DNA of 64,000 nt from Haloarcula pelagica. Its GTDB lineage: Archaea; Halobacteriota; Halobacteria; Halobacteriales; Haloarculaceae. Both the position numbers and the translations under genes were made by a program. The notes under the pieces are model-generated. The model saw nothing but the letters and a program-made list of their open reading frames with translations. It was not told the origin of the DNA and did no database searches. Positions within the stretch are counted from its first letter, which is position 1. The number at the start of each line of letters is the position of its first letter. The stretch lies in assembly GCF_030127105.1 (NCBI RefSeq), contig NZ_CP126161.1, positions 1,240,001 through 1,304,000 on the forward strand. The letters run 5' to 3'. Shown here in pieces: positions 15,965 through 25,091 of the stretch.

Positions 15965-17761
15965 TCACTCGACGGTCACGCTCTTCGCGAGGTTCCGTGG
16001 CTTGTCGATCGGCCGGTCGAGCAACGCAGCGGTGTGATACGACACCAGTTGGAGGTGGATGTTCGCCAGCACGGCCGCGGCCCGCGGATGGGTCTCGGGC
16101 AGTTCCAGCACCTCGTCGGCGTAGCGGGCGGCGTCGTTCTGGCCGTCGGTCACGGCGACGACGGGCGCATCCCGGGCTTCGACTTCCTTGATGTTGCCCA
16201 CGGTCTTGCGAGCACGCTCGTCGTCGCCGGTGACGACAGCGAACACGGGCGTCTGCTCGGTCACCAGCGCGAGCGGCCCGTGTTTGAGTTCGCCGGCGGC
16301 GAACCCCTCGGCGTGTTTGTAGGTGATCTCTTTCATCTTCAGCGCGCCCTCCAAGGCGACGGGGAACTGCTGGCCCCGGCCGATGAAGAAGTAGGCGTTC
16401 GCGTCCTGGTACAGTTCGGCAACTTCCTCGGCCGCGGAGTTGTCGAGGATCGCCTGGACCTGGCCGGGCAGGTCACGGAGCGCGGCGATCACACGCCGAT
16501 CGGCGGCGGTCGACGTGGTGCCGAGCGCGAGCAGGTTCAGCGCGGCCAGTTGCGAGGCGAAGGTCTTGCTCGCGGCGACGCCGATCTCGGGGCCGGCGCG
16601 GATGTACAGCGCGTGGTCGCACTCACGGGCCGCCGTCGATCCGACGACGTTGGTCACGGCCAGGGTGCGCGCGCCGCGCTTGCGGGCCTCTCGCAGCGCC
16701 GAGAGGGTGTCCGCCGTCTCGCCGCTCTGGGTGACGCCGACGACGAGGGCGTCACCGATGGGCGGTACGCCGGTGGCGTACTCGCTGGCGAGGAACGCCT
16801 GAGCCGGGATCCCGGCCTCCTGGAACAACTGGGCGCCGTACAGCGCTGCGTGATACGAGGTACCACAGGCGACGAAGTGGACGCCCGTCGGCGAGAGATC
16901 ACCGAGGTCGCCGATGTCGACGCTGCCGGAGAGTTCGTCGACCCGGCCGCGGAGACACTGCCGGAGCGCCCGCGGTTGCTCGTGGATCTCCTTGAGCATG
17001 TAGTGGTCGTAGCCGCTCTTGCCGGTCTCCTCGGGGTCCCAGTCGACGGTGTCGACATCCTTCTCGACGACGGTGCCCTCGCTGTCGGTGACCGTCCAGC
17101 CGTCGGCGTCGAGGCGGGCGAACTCGCCGTCGTCGAGGTAGACGACCCGATCGGTGAAATCGCGGAACGCCGGCACGTCGCTGGCGAGGAAGGTCGCCTC
17201 GTCGGTCACACCGAGGACGAGCGGCGAGTCGTGACGCGCGGCGAAGACGGTCTCCGTCCCCGCGACGACCACCGCGACGGCGAAACTGCCTTCGAGTTTG
17301 TCGATTGCCGTCCGGACGGCCGCTTCGGGGTCGGCGCCGCCTTCGAGTTCGCGCTCGATGAGGTGGGGGATCACTTCGGTGTCGGTGTCGGAAGTGAACG
17401 TGTGGCCCGCCGAGACGAGTTCGTCCCGGAGGTCCTGGTAGTTCTCGATGATGCCGTTGTGGACGACGGCGACCGAGCCATGACAGTCCTGGTGGGGGTG
17501 GGCGTTCGCGTCCGTCGGCGGGCCGTGCGTGCTCCAGCGGGTGTGGCCCACGCCGACCGCGCCCGAGAGGTCGACACTCTCTAGGGTCGCTTCGAGTTCG
17601 TCGATGTCGCCGGCGTTCTTGCAGATGCTGACCGGTTCGTCCGCGCTCGTCAGCGCGACGCCGGCCGAGTCGTACCCACGGTACTCCAGTTTCGAGAGGC
17701 CGTGGACGAGCGTATCGAGCGTCTCGTCGCCGCGGCCGACACAGCCGATGATCCCGCACAT
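15965..17761 (-). CDS. glmS: Glutamine-fructose-6-phosphate aminotransferase (isomerizing)
   Basis: 598 aa, the normal GlmS length. MCGIIGCVGRGD exposes the catalytic Cys2 of the glutaminase domain (residues 1-230). Two SIS sugar-isomerase domains follow (VHFVACGTSYHAALYGAQLF and AYFFIGRGQQFPVALEGALK), ending in the family motif DRPIDKPRNLAKSVTVE. It makes glucosamine-6-phosphate, the entry to UDP-GlcNAc. Its ATG overlaps the stop of the upstream nucleotidylyltransferase gene (TGATG), so the two are translationally coupled and supply amino-sugar donor to the glycan locus. Confidence 0.97.
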   Translation of the reverse strand: MCGIIGCVGRGDETLDTLVHGLSKLEYRGYDSAGVALTSADEPVSICKNAGDIDELEATLESVDLSGAVGVGHTRWSTHGPPTDANAHPHQDCHGSVAVVHNGIIENYQDLRDELVSAGHTFTSDTDTEVIPHLIERELEGGADPEAAVRTAIDKLEGSFAVAVVVAGTETVFAARHDSPLVLGVTDEATFLASDVPAFRDFTDRVVYLDDGEFARLDADGWTVTDSEGTVVEKDVDTVDWDPEETGKSGYDHYMLKEIHEQPRALRQCLRGRVDELSGSVDIGDLGDLSPTGVHFVACGTSYHAALYGAQLFQEAGIPAQAFLASEYATGVPPIGDALVVGVTQSGETADTLSALREARKRGARTLAVTNVVGSTAARECDHALYIRAGPEIGVAASKTFASQLAALNLLALGTTSTAADRRVIAALRDLPGQVQAILDNSAAEEVAELYQDANAYFFIGRGQQFPVALEGALKMKEITYKHAEGFAAGELKHGPLALVTEQTPVFAVVTGDDERARKTVGNIKEVEARDAPVVAVTDGQNDAARYADEVLELPETHPRAAAVLANIHLQLVSYHTAALLDRPIDKPRNLAKSVTVE

Positions 17762-18951
17762 CAGCGGGTCACCTCCACGCCCTCGCTGACGTTGCTGTCG
17801 ATCGTCGCGCCCGTGTGCAACGTCACGTCCGTGCCGACGAGCGTCCCGGGAGCGATACTGACATCGCCCGCCGCGGTCGTCCAGTCACCGATGACCGCGC
17901 CGAGTCGCTGGTTCTCGAAGACGCTCGTCCCGACCTGTACGTCCGCGGAACCGCCAGGGACGACGGTGTCGGCGCCCAGGTCCACGTCCTGTCCGGTGAC
18001 GGTATCGAGCAGGGTCGAACTCGGCCCTACGCGCGTGTCGGCGTCAAGCACCGACCGCTGGACGACCGCGTTGGCACCGATCGTCACGTTTGCGCCGATG
18101 GCCGTATCGGGGCCGATCACGGCACCCGCCCCGATCTCACAGTCCGGGCCGATGACGACCGGTCCCTGGAGGACAGCCTCGTCGTGAACGTGTGCGTCGG
18201 TGTCGACCCAGACGTGTTCGCCCCGTGCGATCTCGATGACTCGTTCGCGGTTGAGCACCTCGCGCGCGACGGTCAGCAGGTCCCACGGGTAGGTGGCGTC
18301 GACCCACATCCCGTCGACCTCGACCCCGCGGACCCGCTCGTGGGCGACTAACCGCTCGATCGTGTCGGTGATGCCCAACTCGCCCGCGGTCCGTGGTGTC
18401 TCCTCGATCGCCTCGAAGATGCTCTCGGGGAACGCGTACACGCCGGCGTTGATGAGCCGGTAACCGTCGTCGCGTGGTTTCTCGACGAAATCCGCGATGT
18501 CACCGCCGCGCAGTTCCACGGCGCCATAGCGGCTGGTGTCCCGGCGTTCGGTGACGGCGATGCTCGGATCGCCAGTCTCGGCGAAGGAAGCATCGACCGC
18601 CTCTACCGTCCCCGCGTCGATGAGTCGGTCGCCGTTGAGGACCAGTAGGGGGCCGTCGACCTCCCTGCGTGCCTGTGCCAGCGCGTGGCCGCTCCCGAGT
18701 TGCTTCTCCTGGAGGACGTACGTGATCGGAACGTCCCGGTAGGTCGGGCCGAAGTGGTCCTGCACGCGGTCGCGTTTGAACCCGACGACGACGACCAATC
18801 GCTCGATGCCCGCCTCGATCAAGGCGTCGAAGACGTGTTCGAGGATCGGCCGGTTCGCCGCCGGTAACATCGGTTTCGGCCGGTTTCGCGTCAGCGGCCG
18901 GAGCCGGGTCCCCTCGCCCGCTGCGAGGATCACCGCGGTATCGATGTGCAT
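17761..18951 (-). CDS. GlmU-like bifunctional sugar-1-phosphate nucleotidylyltransferase/acetyltransferase
   Basis: 396 aa. The N-terminal NTP-transferase domain starts AVILAAGEGTRLRPLTRNRP with the K of RPKPMLP. The C-terminal third is a left-handed beta-helix of hexapeptide repeats (IGPDCEIGAGAVIGPDTAIG and following). The layout matches archaeal GlmU-type enzymes such as Sulfolobus ST0452, which make UDP-GlcNAc from glucosamine-1-phosphate. Coupling to glmS supports that role. A plain glucose-1-phosphate thymidylyl- or uridylyltransferase remains possible. The adjacent polysaccharide genes are the likely consumers of the product. Confidence 0.9.
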   Translation of the reverse strand: MHIDTAVILAAGEGTRLRPLTRNRPKPMLPAANRPILEHVFDALIEAGIERLVVVVGFKRDRVQDHFGPTYRDVPITYVLQEKQLGSGHALAQARREVDGPLLVLNGDRLIDAGTVEAVDASFAETGDPSIAVTERRDTSRYGAVELRGGDIADFVEKPRDDGYRLINAGVYAFPESIFEAIEETPRTAGELGITDTIERLVAHERVRGVEVDGMWVDATYPWDLLTVAREVLNRERVIEIARGEHVWVDTDAHVHDEAVLQGPVVIGPDCEIGAGAVIGPDTAIGANVTIGANAVVQRSVLDADTRVGPSSTLLDTVTGQDVDLGADTVVPGGSADVQVGTSVFENQRLGAVIGDWTTAAGDVSIAPGTLVGTDVTLHTGATIDSNVSEGVEVTR

Positions 18952-19205
18952 ATCTCACCGTGTGCGCCGTCCTGTTTCAACCTTCTGGGCTGGGCGGTTT
19001 TCGCGCTGTGGCTGTTCGTTCTCTCTGTCGCTGTCATCGTCCGTCCGTACGACTCGGGGTACTTCGTTTGGCTCCGATTACCGTTGGCTTCGATATCTGA
19101 ATCGTCACCGGCGCTATACCCGTCCAGGAATGTGAATTTTTGGTACACAGATAGTCAGTTATTCGATAATCACTGCTTTATACCACACCCCAACAAGAAC
19201 CAGTT

Positions 19206-19807
19206 ATGAGTGGAGTCGCGCTGCGAGATGGCACCCTCGTGGTCGAGCGCAAGCCGAACAAGCTCGACACGTTGGCAATCGAGTTTTCTGATATTCTCGA
19301 TCAGGTTGGTATCGACCATACCTATATCGCGGAGTACGTCTCGATCCTCTCCGGTCGGGCATGGTCTACAGAGGATGTAGACGTGCTAATCGAGCCTGTC
19401 GATACAGCAACCATCGATCGACTCGTCGCGCTACTCACTGATCATGAGTTCTGGGGCCAGCAATGCCACTCACGTCGATGTACGAGATGCTCGAAAACGG
19501 CGACAACATCTGGGTCGCCCCGGACGACGAGATCACACCTCACATAGAAGTTAAGTTCGTCCGCGACGAGTTCGACCGTGCTTCCCTGGCGAACTCGATC
19601 CAGGCTCGGATAGGAGAAGCAACGATTCCGATCAGTCCACTCGAACTCCAGATCGCGTACAAGCTCCACCTAGGGACACAGAAAGACGTTGAGGACGCCG
19701 TGCACCTGTACGCACTCTTCGAGAAAAGCCTTAGTGCCCCGCAACTCGAAACATGGGTAACGCGACTGGATGTCGAATCCGAGTATGAACGACTCAAACG
19801 TTCGTGA
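19206..19807 (+). pseudogene. Nucleotidyltransferase interrupted by a -1 frameshift
   Basis: Frame one from ATG 19206 encodes a protein whose GRAWSTEDVDVLIEP resembles the GS-x-T-D-x-D site of MNT/AbiEii-type nucleotidyltransferases. Coding then continues in the -1 frame with PAMPLTSMYEML to VESEYERLKRS (stop at 19807). The shift lies at a GGGG run near 19454-19457, where slipping back one base restores HEFWGPAM. This is either a one-base loss in a G run, a sequencing error or a programmed frameshift; the second frame also has its own ATG at 19463. An intact product would be about 200 aa. TTTATACC lies about 30 nt upstream. The lower GC suggests acquired DNA. Confidence 0.72.
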
Positions 19808-20063
19808 ACACCTCGACCGGAAGCACGAGCGGAACCGGGAGGAACGCATAGAGGGAATCAAGCGCTGGGTGGAGTACATCGAATCGAACCAACCAGAAGT
19901 GTGGGGACCCCAACAGAACGCTGTCGTCGATGGCCAACTCGACGCCGCACGGAATGCCGGGACGACGGCCGATCATCAGCAGCGAGTGAGAGAGGTAGCG
20001 GCAGAGGTTCTCGACCTCGAAGACCAGGAAGACACCACAGAGCAGAATCACGAGCACAGCTAA
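19770..20063 (+). CDS. Small hypothetical protein paired with the nucleotidyltransferase
   Basis: 97 aa (83 or 92 aa from later in-frame Met codons; ATG 19785 is an alternative). It overlaps the end of the nucleotidyltransferase frame by 38 nt, so the two were or are coupled. The product is hydrophilic, highly charged and probably helical (VREHLDRKHERNREERIEGI), without a recognised motif. Overlapping small partners of MNT-like nucleotidyltransferases are often toxin-antitoxin components, but no HEPN motif is visible, so the role is left open. Confidence 0.6.
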   Translation: MSNPSMNDSNVREHLDRKHERNREERIEGIKRWVEYIESNQPEVWGPQQNAVVDGQLDAARNAGTTADHQQRVREVAAEVLDLEDQEDTTEQNHEHS

Positions 20064-20101
20064 TTCATCGCAAGGTCCCAGTCTTCGGTTCTCCCCCGCA
20101 C

Positions 20102-22006
20102 CTACGTATCGTCGGTGTCGCGGACGATCGCCGACTGTCGCTCCAGCGCTCGTTCGAGGAACTCAGGGGGGAGTGACTGGATGTCGCCGACCTGGACCCG
20201 CCAGAGGTTGGCGTACAGCTCGTCCGCTCGGAGCAGTTCCTCGTGGGACCCGTCCTCGACGATTCTCCCGTCGTCGAGCACGAGGATGCGGGCGGCGTTG
20301 CGGATCGTCGACAGTCTGTGCGCGATGACGAACGTCGTCCGGTCGGCGGCGAACTCCTGAAGGCTGGCCTGGATGAGCGCCTCGGTCTCCGTGTCTACCG
20401 CGCTGGTGGCCTCGTCCAGAATCAGTATCTCGGGGTCTTTGAGCATGGTGCGGGCGATCGCCAGGCGCTGGCGCTGGCCGCCCGAGAGCTTCACGCCGCG
20501 TTCGCCCACGAGCGTGTCGAACCCGTCCGGAAGCTTGCGGATGAACTCGCCGGCCTGTGCTCGGTCAGCGGCCCGTTCGACCTCGTCGTCCGTCGCGTCG
20601 AACGTGCCGTACCGGATGTTTTCGGCGACTGTCCCGTAGAAGAGAAACGGCTCCTGGCTGACGTAGCCGATCGACCGGCGCAGGCTCCGGAGCGTCACCG
20701 CTCGAACGTCCTGCCCGTCGATGCGAACCGCGCCCGTCTCGGCGTCGTACAGTCGCGGGAGCAGTTTCAACAGCGTCGACTTGCCGGCCCCGGTCGGGCC
20801 GACGACGCCGACGGTCGTGCCGCCCTCGACGGCGATATCGATGTCTTGGAGGACGGGCTCGTCGCCGTAGGCGAACGTGACAGCCTCGAAGGTAACGGCC
20901 CCCTCAGACACCGTCAGGGCCGTCGCGTCGGGGTGGTCGCGGACGACGGGATCGCGCATCAGCAGTTCGTCGACGCGTAGTCCTGCGGTCTTCGCTCGCT
21001 CGTAGTCGTCGACCACGTCACCGAGTCGGATGATCGGCCAGACGAACTGCTGGGCGTAGATGACGAACGTCACGAACGAACCTGGCGTGAGCGTCCCGGC
21101 GATCCCGAACGGAGCCACACCGAGGACCCACAGGCCGCCGATCAGAAACGTGAGCGCAAAGCCGATGCCGGAGATGACAGTCAGCCCCGGAAAGTAGGTG
21201 ATACGCACGCGGATCGCGGCCAGGCTCGCCCGGAGGTAGCTGTCCGAGGCTTGGCGGACCCGCTCGGTTTCGAAGCGCTCTGCGCCCTGTGTCTTGACCA
21301 CTTCGATGCCGCTGACGCTGTTTTCGAGGCGGGCGTTCAGGTCGCCGATCTGTTCCCGGACGCCGAGATAGCGCGGCTCGATGATCCGAGTGAACGCGAG
21401 CGTGAACGCTGCCAGCACCGGAATCGGCAACAGCGTGATCACAGTCAGCGTGGGGTTCAGTCCGACGAGGATGGCACCGATCCCACCGACGGTGGCGAGG
21501 ATCCACACCGTCGCACTCAGCCCGTCCTCAAGAAACGTCTCCAGGGCGTTGACATCGTTGTTGAGCACGCTCATGAGATCACCCGTCCGTCGCCGCGTGA
21601 AGTAGGCGAGTTCCTGGCCCTGGAGGGCGTCGTAGGCGTCGACCCGGATGGTTCGCTGGACGCGCTGTGCGAAGACGCTCCAGCCCCAGTCCTCGACCCA
21701 CGAGGCGACCGCACCGCCCACCGTCGCGACCAGCAGCACCGTGATGGAGAAGTAGAGCTGACCGACCGGCCGATCGGGGACGAACTCCCCGGGGACGAAC
21801 GGCAACACGTACGGCCGCTCGGACAGGAAGACGGCGTCGACTGCAATCCCGATCACCAGCGCCGGAACCAGGCTCAGCGCCCTGCCGACCAGCGTCGCGA
21901 CGGTTCCGAGGGCGGCGTACCGCCGTCCGTCCCGGCCGTACTCGGTGTACAGCCGCCAGACGACGTTGCCCGACCGGGATTCGGAGGGAAGGTCCCGCTC
22001 TGTCAT
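20102..22006 (-). CDS. ABC transporter, fused permease-ATPase (exporter type)
   Basis: 634 aa with six hydrophobic helices in the first 340 residues and an ATPase domain after. Walker A is VVGPTGAGKSTLLKLLPRLY, the signature is LSGGQRQRLAIARTM, Walker B is ILILDEATSAVDTE and the H-loop is VIAHRLSTIR. This is the full half-transporter of the MsbA/LmrA type, which works as a homodimer in the membrane to export lipids, drugs or peptides. No substrate gene adjoins it. No clear TATA box is visible before the ATG at 22006. Confidence 0.95.
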   Translation of the reverse strand: MTERDLPSESRSGNVVWRLYTEYGRDGRRYAALGTVATLVGRALSLVPALVIGIAVDAVFLSERPYVLPFVPGEFVPDRPVGQLYFSITVLLVATVGGAVASWVEDWGWSVFAQRVQRTIRVDAYDALQGQELAYFTRRRTGDLMSVLNNDVNALETFLEDGLSATVWILATVGGIGAILVGLNPTLTVITLLPIPVLAAFTLAFTRIIEPRYLGVREQIGDLNARLENSVSGIEVVKTQGAERFETERVRQASDSYLRASLAAIRVRITYFPGLTVISGIGFALTFLIGGLWVLGVAPFGIAGTLTPGSFVTFVIYAQQFVWPIIRLGDVVDDYERAKTAGLRVDELLMRDPVVRDHPDATALTVSEGAVTFEAVTFAYGDEPVLQDIDIAVEGGTTVGVVGPTGAGKSTLLKLLPRLYDAETGAVRIDGQDVRAVTLRSLRRSIGYVSQEPFLFYGTVAENIRYGTFDATDDEVERAADRAQAGEFIRKLPDGFDTLVGERGVKLSGGQRQRLAIARTMLKDPEILILDEATSAVDTETEALIQASLQEFAADRTTFVIAHRLSTIRNAARILVLDDGRIVEDGSHEELLRADELYANLWRVQVGDIQSLPPEFLERALERQSAIVRDTDDT

Positions 22007-22420
22007 GCCTTGTGTTGGGTTCGCATGGACATCAGGCTGCGGGCGGACCCGGAACCGGGCGATCGGTACACCGCGACACGGCGAAACCCACGCCGCGCCG
22101 TCGACAGGTGGGTATCGGCCCGGTCCCGCTGTGCCGGCAGTCGAGCGTCACAGCCGGACAATGGCTCGCCACGTCGGTCGATCAGTCGATTGTCCCCGTG
22201 TCGAGGGGTGTCTCCACGAAGTCAGCCCCGTCAGGTGACGGCTCTGATAGCCACTGACAGAGGGGACCGCGGCGACTGGTCGGATCCCGTCGGCCGCATG
22301 GGTAGAGCTACAGCGGACGGTCGATAACCTGGCCTTATCCGGTCTACGGGGCGGCTACCGTGTCGGCTAGCTTCGACCTACACGAAACGTTGATAAATTG
22401 GGCGGGAAGAGTCACCCCCG
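22007..22420. other. Intergenic region between divergent genes
   Basis: This is a 414-nt stretch between the ABC exporter and the small winged-helix gene. Apart from the TATA element at 22391-22400 and a weaker CCTTATCC near 22333, I see no conserved gene, RNA fold or repeat. The reading frames crossing it are rich in Arg, Pro and Gly and look like non-coding GC-rich sequence. Confidence 0.5.
22391..22400 (+). promoter_or_regulatory. TATA box for DUF7344-like gene
   Basis: TGATAAATTG, preceded by the purine-rich BRE-like CGAAACG, is centred about 26 nt before the ATG at 22421 and predicts a leaderless message. Confidence 0.55.
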
Positions 22421-22747
22421 ATGTGCAAGGTAGATGAGATATTCACGGCGATATCGAGCGAGCGACGGCGCCTCACACTGTACCATCTCGAACGCCACCT
22501 CACACTCTCGCTCCCGGACCTCGCAGAACTCGTCGCCGAGACGGAGCGGGGCAAAGACGTGCGCGAACTCACCGGCGAGCGGATCAAACGCGTCTACATG
22601 TCACTCTATCACCGGCACGTGCCTCGCCTCGAAGCCGCAGAACTGGTCCGGTACGACCAGGAGACGGACGTGGTCAGACGGACCGAAGCCGTCCCGACCG
22701 CGCTCGACACCGCCCGTGAGACCCTCCAGCGGATCGAGGCGCGCTGA
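22421..22747 (+). CDS. Small winged-helix protein of the haloarchaeal DUF7344 type
   Basis: 108 aa. DEIFTAISSERRRLTLYHLE, then LPDLAELVAETERG and IKRVYMSLYHRHVPRLEAAE, then LVRYDQETDVV. This is the pattern of a winged helix-turn-helix domain found in many small haloarchaeal proteins (DUF7344), presumed to bind DNA. There is no sensor domain. It stands alone with its own promoter. The target is unknown. Confidence 0.75.
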   Translation: MCKVDEIFTAISSERRRLTLYHLERHLTLSLPDLAELVAETERGKDVRELTGERIKRVYMSLYHRHVPRLEAAELVRYDQETDVVRRTEAVPTALDTARETLQRIEAR

Positions 22748-22973
22748 GCGGTGAGCCACGTCGACCGCCGGAACGGCGTCGGTCGCGCCCCTCGCTGGAG
22801 GGTCGCTGTGCTCCCCGATACGGCTTTCCGAGACGCCTCGCCGCGTCTTCGGCGGCAGCGCCGCCCGACTGTCTCGGGATCGCCGGCCTCACTGCTCGGC
22901 GTCTCGCTACTGCTCGCGGTTCCCCGCGGTCACCGCTGGGCGTTTCCGAGACCGCCCTCCGTTCGGGCTCTCG

Positions 22974-23834
22974 CTACTGTTCCCCCATCCGCTCGCCGGC
23001 GACCCGCCGCCCTTTGGTCGTCAGGTTCACCTCGGTCCGTTCGCGGACGACGCTGATCACGTCGAGTTCGATGAGCCGGTCGAATATCGCCTCGGTCTTC
23101 TCGACATCGATGCCGACGAAGTTCGGGATGTCGAACGGGGAGACGCCGGAGTGGAGCGCCATGATGACCCGTTTCTCCGTCGAGGACAGGTCCAGGTCGG
23201 CGCGGTTTTGCTCCGCGCTCTCCTCTAACATGACCTGTAGGACGGTCGCGTGGAACTCGTCGCCGGCGAGGTGGGTCTCGACGCTGATCCCCTCCTCGGA
23301 GTGTTCGACCTCGATGACCGCCCGTTCCTCGCCGCCGATGTCCTTGTCCTCGACGGCCAGATCGCCGATGTCGGCCCGATCGATCGTGACCGCCTGGCCG
23401 TCGGCCATCGCGACCCGGAGGGCGTCGTCGTTGACTTTCAGCCGGCCTTTCGTCCACTCGGCGTTCTGGACGACACCGCCTTTCAGCGCCGGGTGCTGGA
23501 CGCGGATGACCGCGCCGTTCAGGCTCGCCCGGTAGAAGTCGGTCTCGAACTCGGCGTGGTTCGACGCCGAGACGAGGATCACGTCCTCGCCGACGTGGAA
23601 GCCGACGTACTCGGAGACGCCGGCGCTCTGCTGGTTGACGTCGAACCGGTCGGCGATCCGGTCGATGTCGTCGAGCGCGATCTGGCGCTTGCCGTCGGCC
23701 AGCAGGGCGATGCGTTCGGTCGTGAGGATGATCCGACAGTTCTGCCACTCGGCGTCGGTCAGGCGCTGGCCCTGTGACACCGCGAGCAGGTACTTCCCCT
23801 GCGTGTCGGCGATCTTCTTTTCGGTGTTGCTCAT
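22974..23834 (-). CDS. CheF family archaeal taxis protein
   Basis: 286 aa. The N-terminal two thirds are beta-rich (DAEWQNCRIILTTERIALLA and following). The C-terminal 70 residues form a winged helix (TEKRVIMALHSGVSPFDIPN, then VEKTEAIFDRLIELDVISVV). This matches the CheF-arch family, whose Halobacterium members link CheY and CheD to the archaellum motor. There are no other che or archaellum genes in the window. A TATA element, ATATAAGTTCC on the plus strand, lies at 23875-23885. A paralogue lies at 34012. The role here could be a diverged accessory CheF rather than core chemotaxis. Confidence 0.82.
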   Translation of the reverse strand: MSNTEKKIADTQGKYLLAVSQGQRLTDAEWQNCRIILTTERIALLADGKRQIALDDIDRIADRFDVNQQSAGVSEYVGFHVGEDVILVSASNHAEFETDFYRASLNGAVIRVQHPALKGGVVQNAEWTKGRLKVNDDALRVAMADGQAVTIDRADIGDLAVEDKDIGGEERAVIEVEHSEEGISVETHLAGDEFHATVLQVMLEESAEQNRADLDLSSTEKRVIMALHSGVSPFDIPNFVGIDVEKTEAIFDRLIELDVISVVRERTEVNLTTKGRRVAGERMGEQ

Positions 23835-23874
23835 CCCCGTAACTGCCTCGTCCCCCTGTTATCGACAGCCGAGA

Positions 23875-23885
23875 ATATAAGTTCC
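23875..23885 (-). promoter_or_regulatory. TATA/promoter core of first cheF paralogue
   Basis: On the minus strand this reads GGAACTTATAT, 41 nt before the ATG. The same 11 bases occur upstream of the second cheF paralogue (34907-34917), so the two genes may share regulation. Confidence 0.5.
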
Positions 23886-23955
23886 GCCGCCAGTATCGCC
23901 TGCGACAATCGGGTCGACCCCGGTGAAAGTGCAGGGCGGCCGGGGTCGTCCGTGC

Positions 23956-24804
23956 TCAGTCGTCGGACGACGAGGGCGACAGGCCGGGGCGACCGACCAG
24001 CGGCCCCTCGGTTCCGGTGAGTCGACAGAGCGCGAACGCGGCCGCGACGAAGGCAGCGTACTCGGCGAACGGCAGCAGGACGTGGATCAGCCCCTCGGTG
24101 TGGACGGTCGCCAGGAGGGGGCGCTGGTTCATCGTCGCGTGGAACAGCGCCACCAGCCAGAGGTTCCCGCTGAGCGCGTAGACGAGCCCGTAGGCGAGCC
24201 CGGCCGCGAGCAGTCCGAGCAGTCGGACGGCCAGATCAGTTCCGACGCCGTGGCCGGACATGAGGAACCACCGCGGGAGGTGAAAGAGCGCGAACAGTAC
24301 GGCCGCGACGCCGATCCCGACGGCGGTCGCCCGGCGACCCCGCTCGCCGACCAGGGAGGCGACGCTCCCCTGGAGGTACCCCCGGAAGAGGAGTTCCTCC
24401 GGGATCGCGGTGAACAGCAGCGAGCTTCCGAACGCCGCGAGATACAGGAGCGGGTGGGCCACGACCCGCGACGCACCGGCAGAGAACCCGGGGACGCCGC
24501 CGAGCGCGAGCCCGTACGAGACGGCGTTGTAGAGCGCCCAGAACGCGGCGACGGCGGCGAAGGCGACGCCGAACGAGCGGCCGGACGGGACGACCGACCG
24601 CGGGTCGATCCCCTCGACGCGGAAGGCACCGACCGCGAGGGCGACGAGGAAGACGCCCCAGCCGATTCCGAGAAGCGGCGGCGGCGACCCGCCCGTGGAG
24701 ACCAGCGCGAGCGCGGAGAGGACAGCGATCGTCAACACGTACGTTACGACAGGGATCAGCGGCCCGCCGTCGAACGACTGCGGACCGATGTCAGGGCGTG
24801 ACAT
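23956..24804 (-). CDS. CPBP family intramembrane glutamic endopeptidase
   Basis: 282 aa with about eight hydrophobic segments. The signature is AIPEELLFRGYLQGSVASL (EExxxR motif, near residue 155), followed by the conserved FALFHLPRWF and LWLVALFHATMN with the second and third site His residues. This is the CAAX-protease/bacteriocin-immunity (Abi, Rce1-like) fold. The ATG at 24804 is preferred over the in-frame start 45 nt upstream because a TTTACC element lies at promoter distance. The substrate is unknown. A second member of the family is at 45272. Confidence 0.9.
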   Translation of the reverse strand: MSRPDIGPQSFDGGPLIPVVTYVLTIAVLSALALVSTGGSPPPLLGIGWGVFLVALAVGAFRVEGIDPRSVVPSGRSFGVAFAAVAAFWALYNAVSYGLALGGVPGFSAGASRVVAHPLLYLAAFGSSLLFTAIPEELLFRGYLQGSVASLVGERGRRATAVGIGVAAVLFALFHLPRWFLMSGHGVGTDLAVRLLGLLAAGLAYGLVYALSGNLWLVALFHATMNQRPLLATVHTEGLIHVLLPFAEYAAFVAAAFALCRLTGTEGPLVGRPGLSPSSSDD

Positions 24805-25091
24805 CCCGTCGGGGTTCTCCCGTCGGCGGTAAATCAGTTGATATCGCACGACGGTGGGTGGTCGTGCTGCCGGTGTCTCAGACGGCGTCCGAAACGACAG
24901 TTCGGTGTCGACCGAGTCGCGACCGTGTTCGTCGACAGTTTACCCCATGATCGTGCAGCTAGCGACCCTGAATGCACACACGGGCCGTCACAATGCGCTA
25001 TCGTTGCAGACGGACGGCGCTGAGACAACGATTGCCGGGACACATATAGCTAGAAGGAACGTTTTTCCCCAGCGGGACGAAGGATACACCG

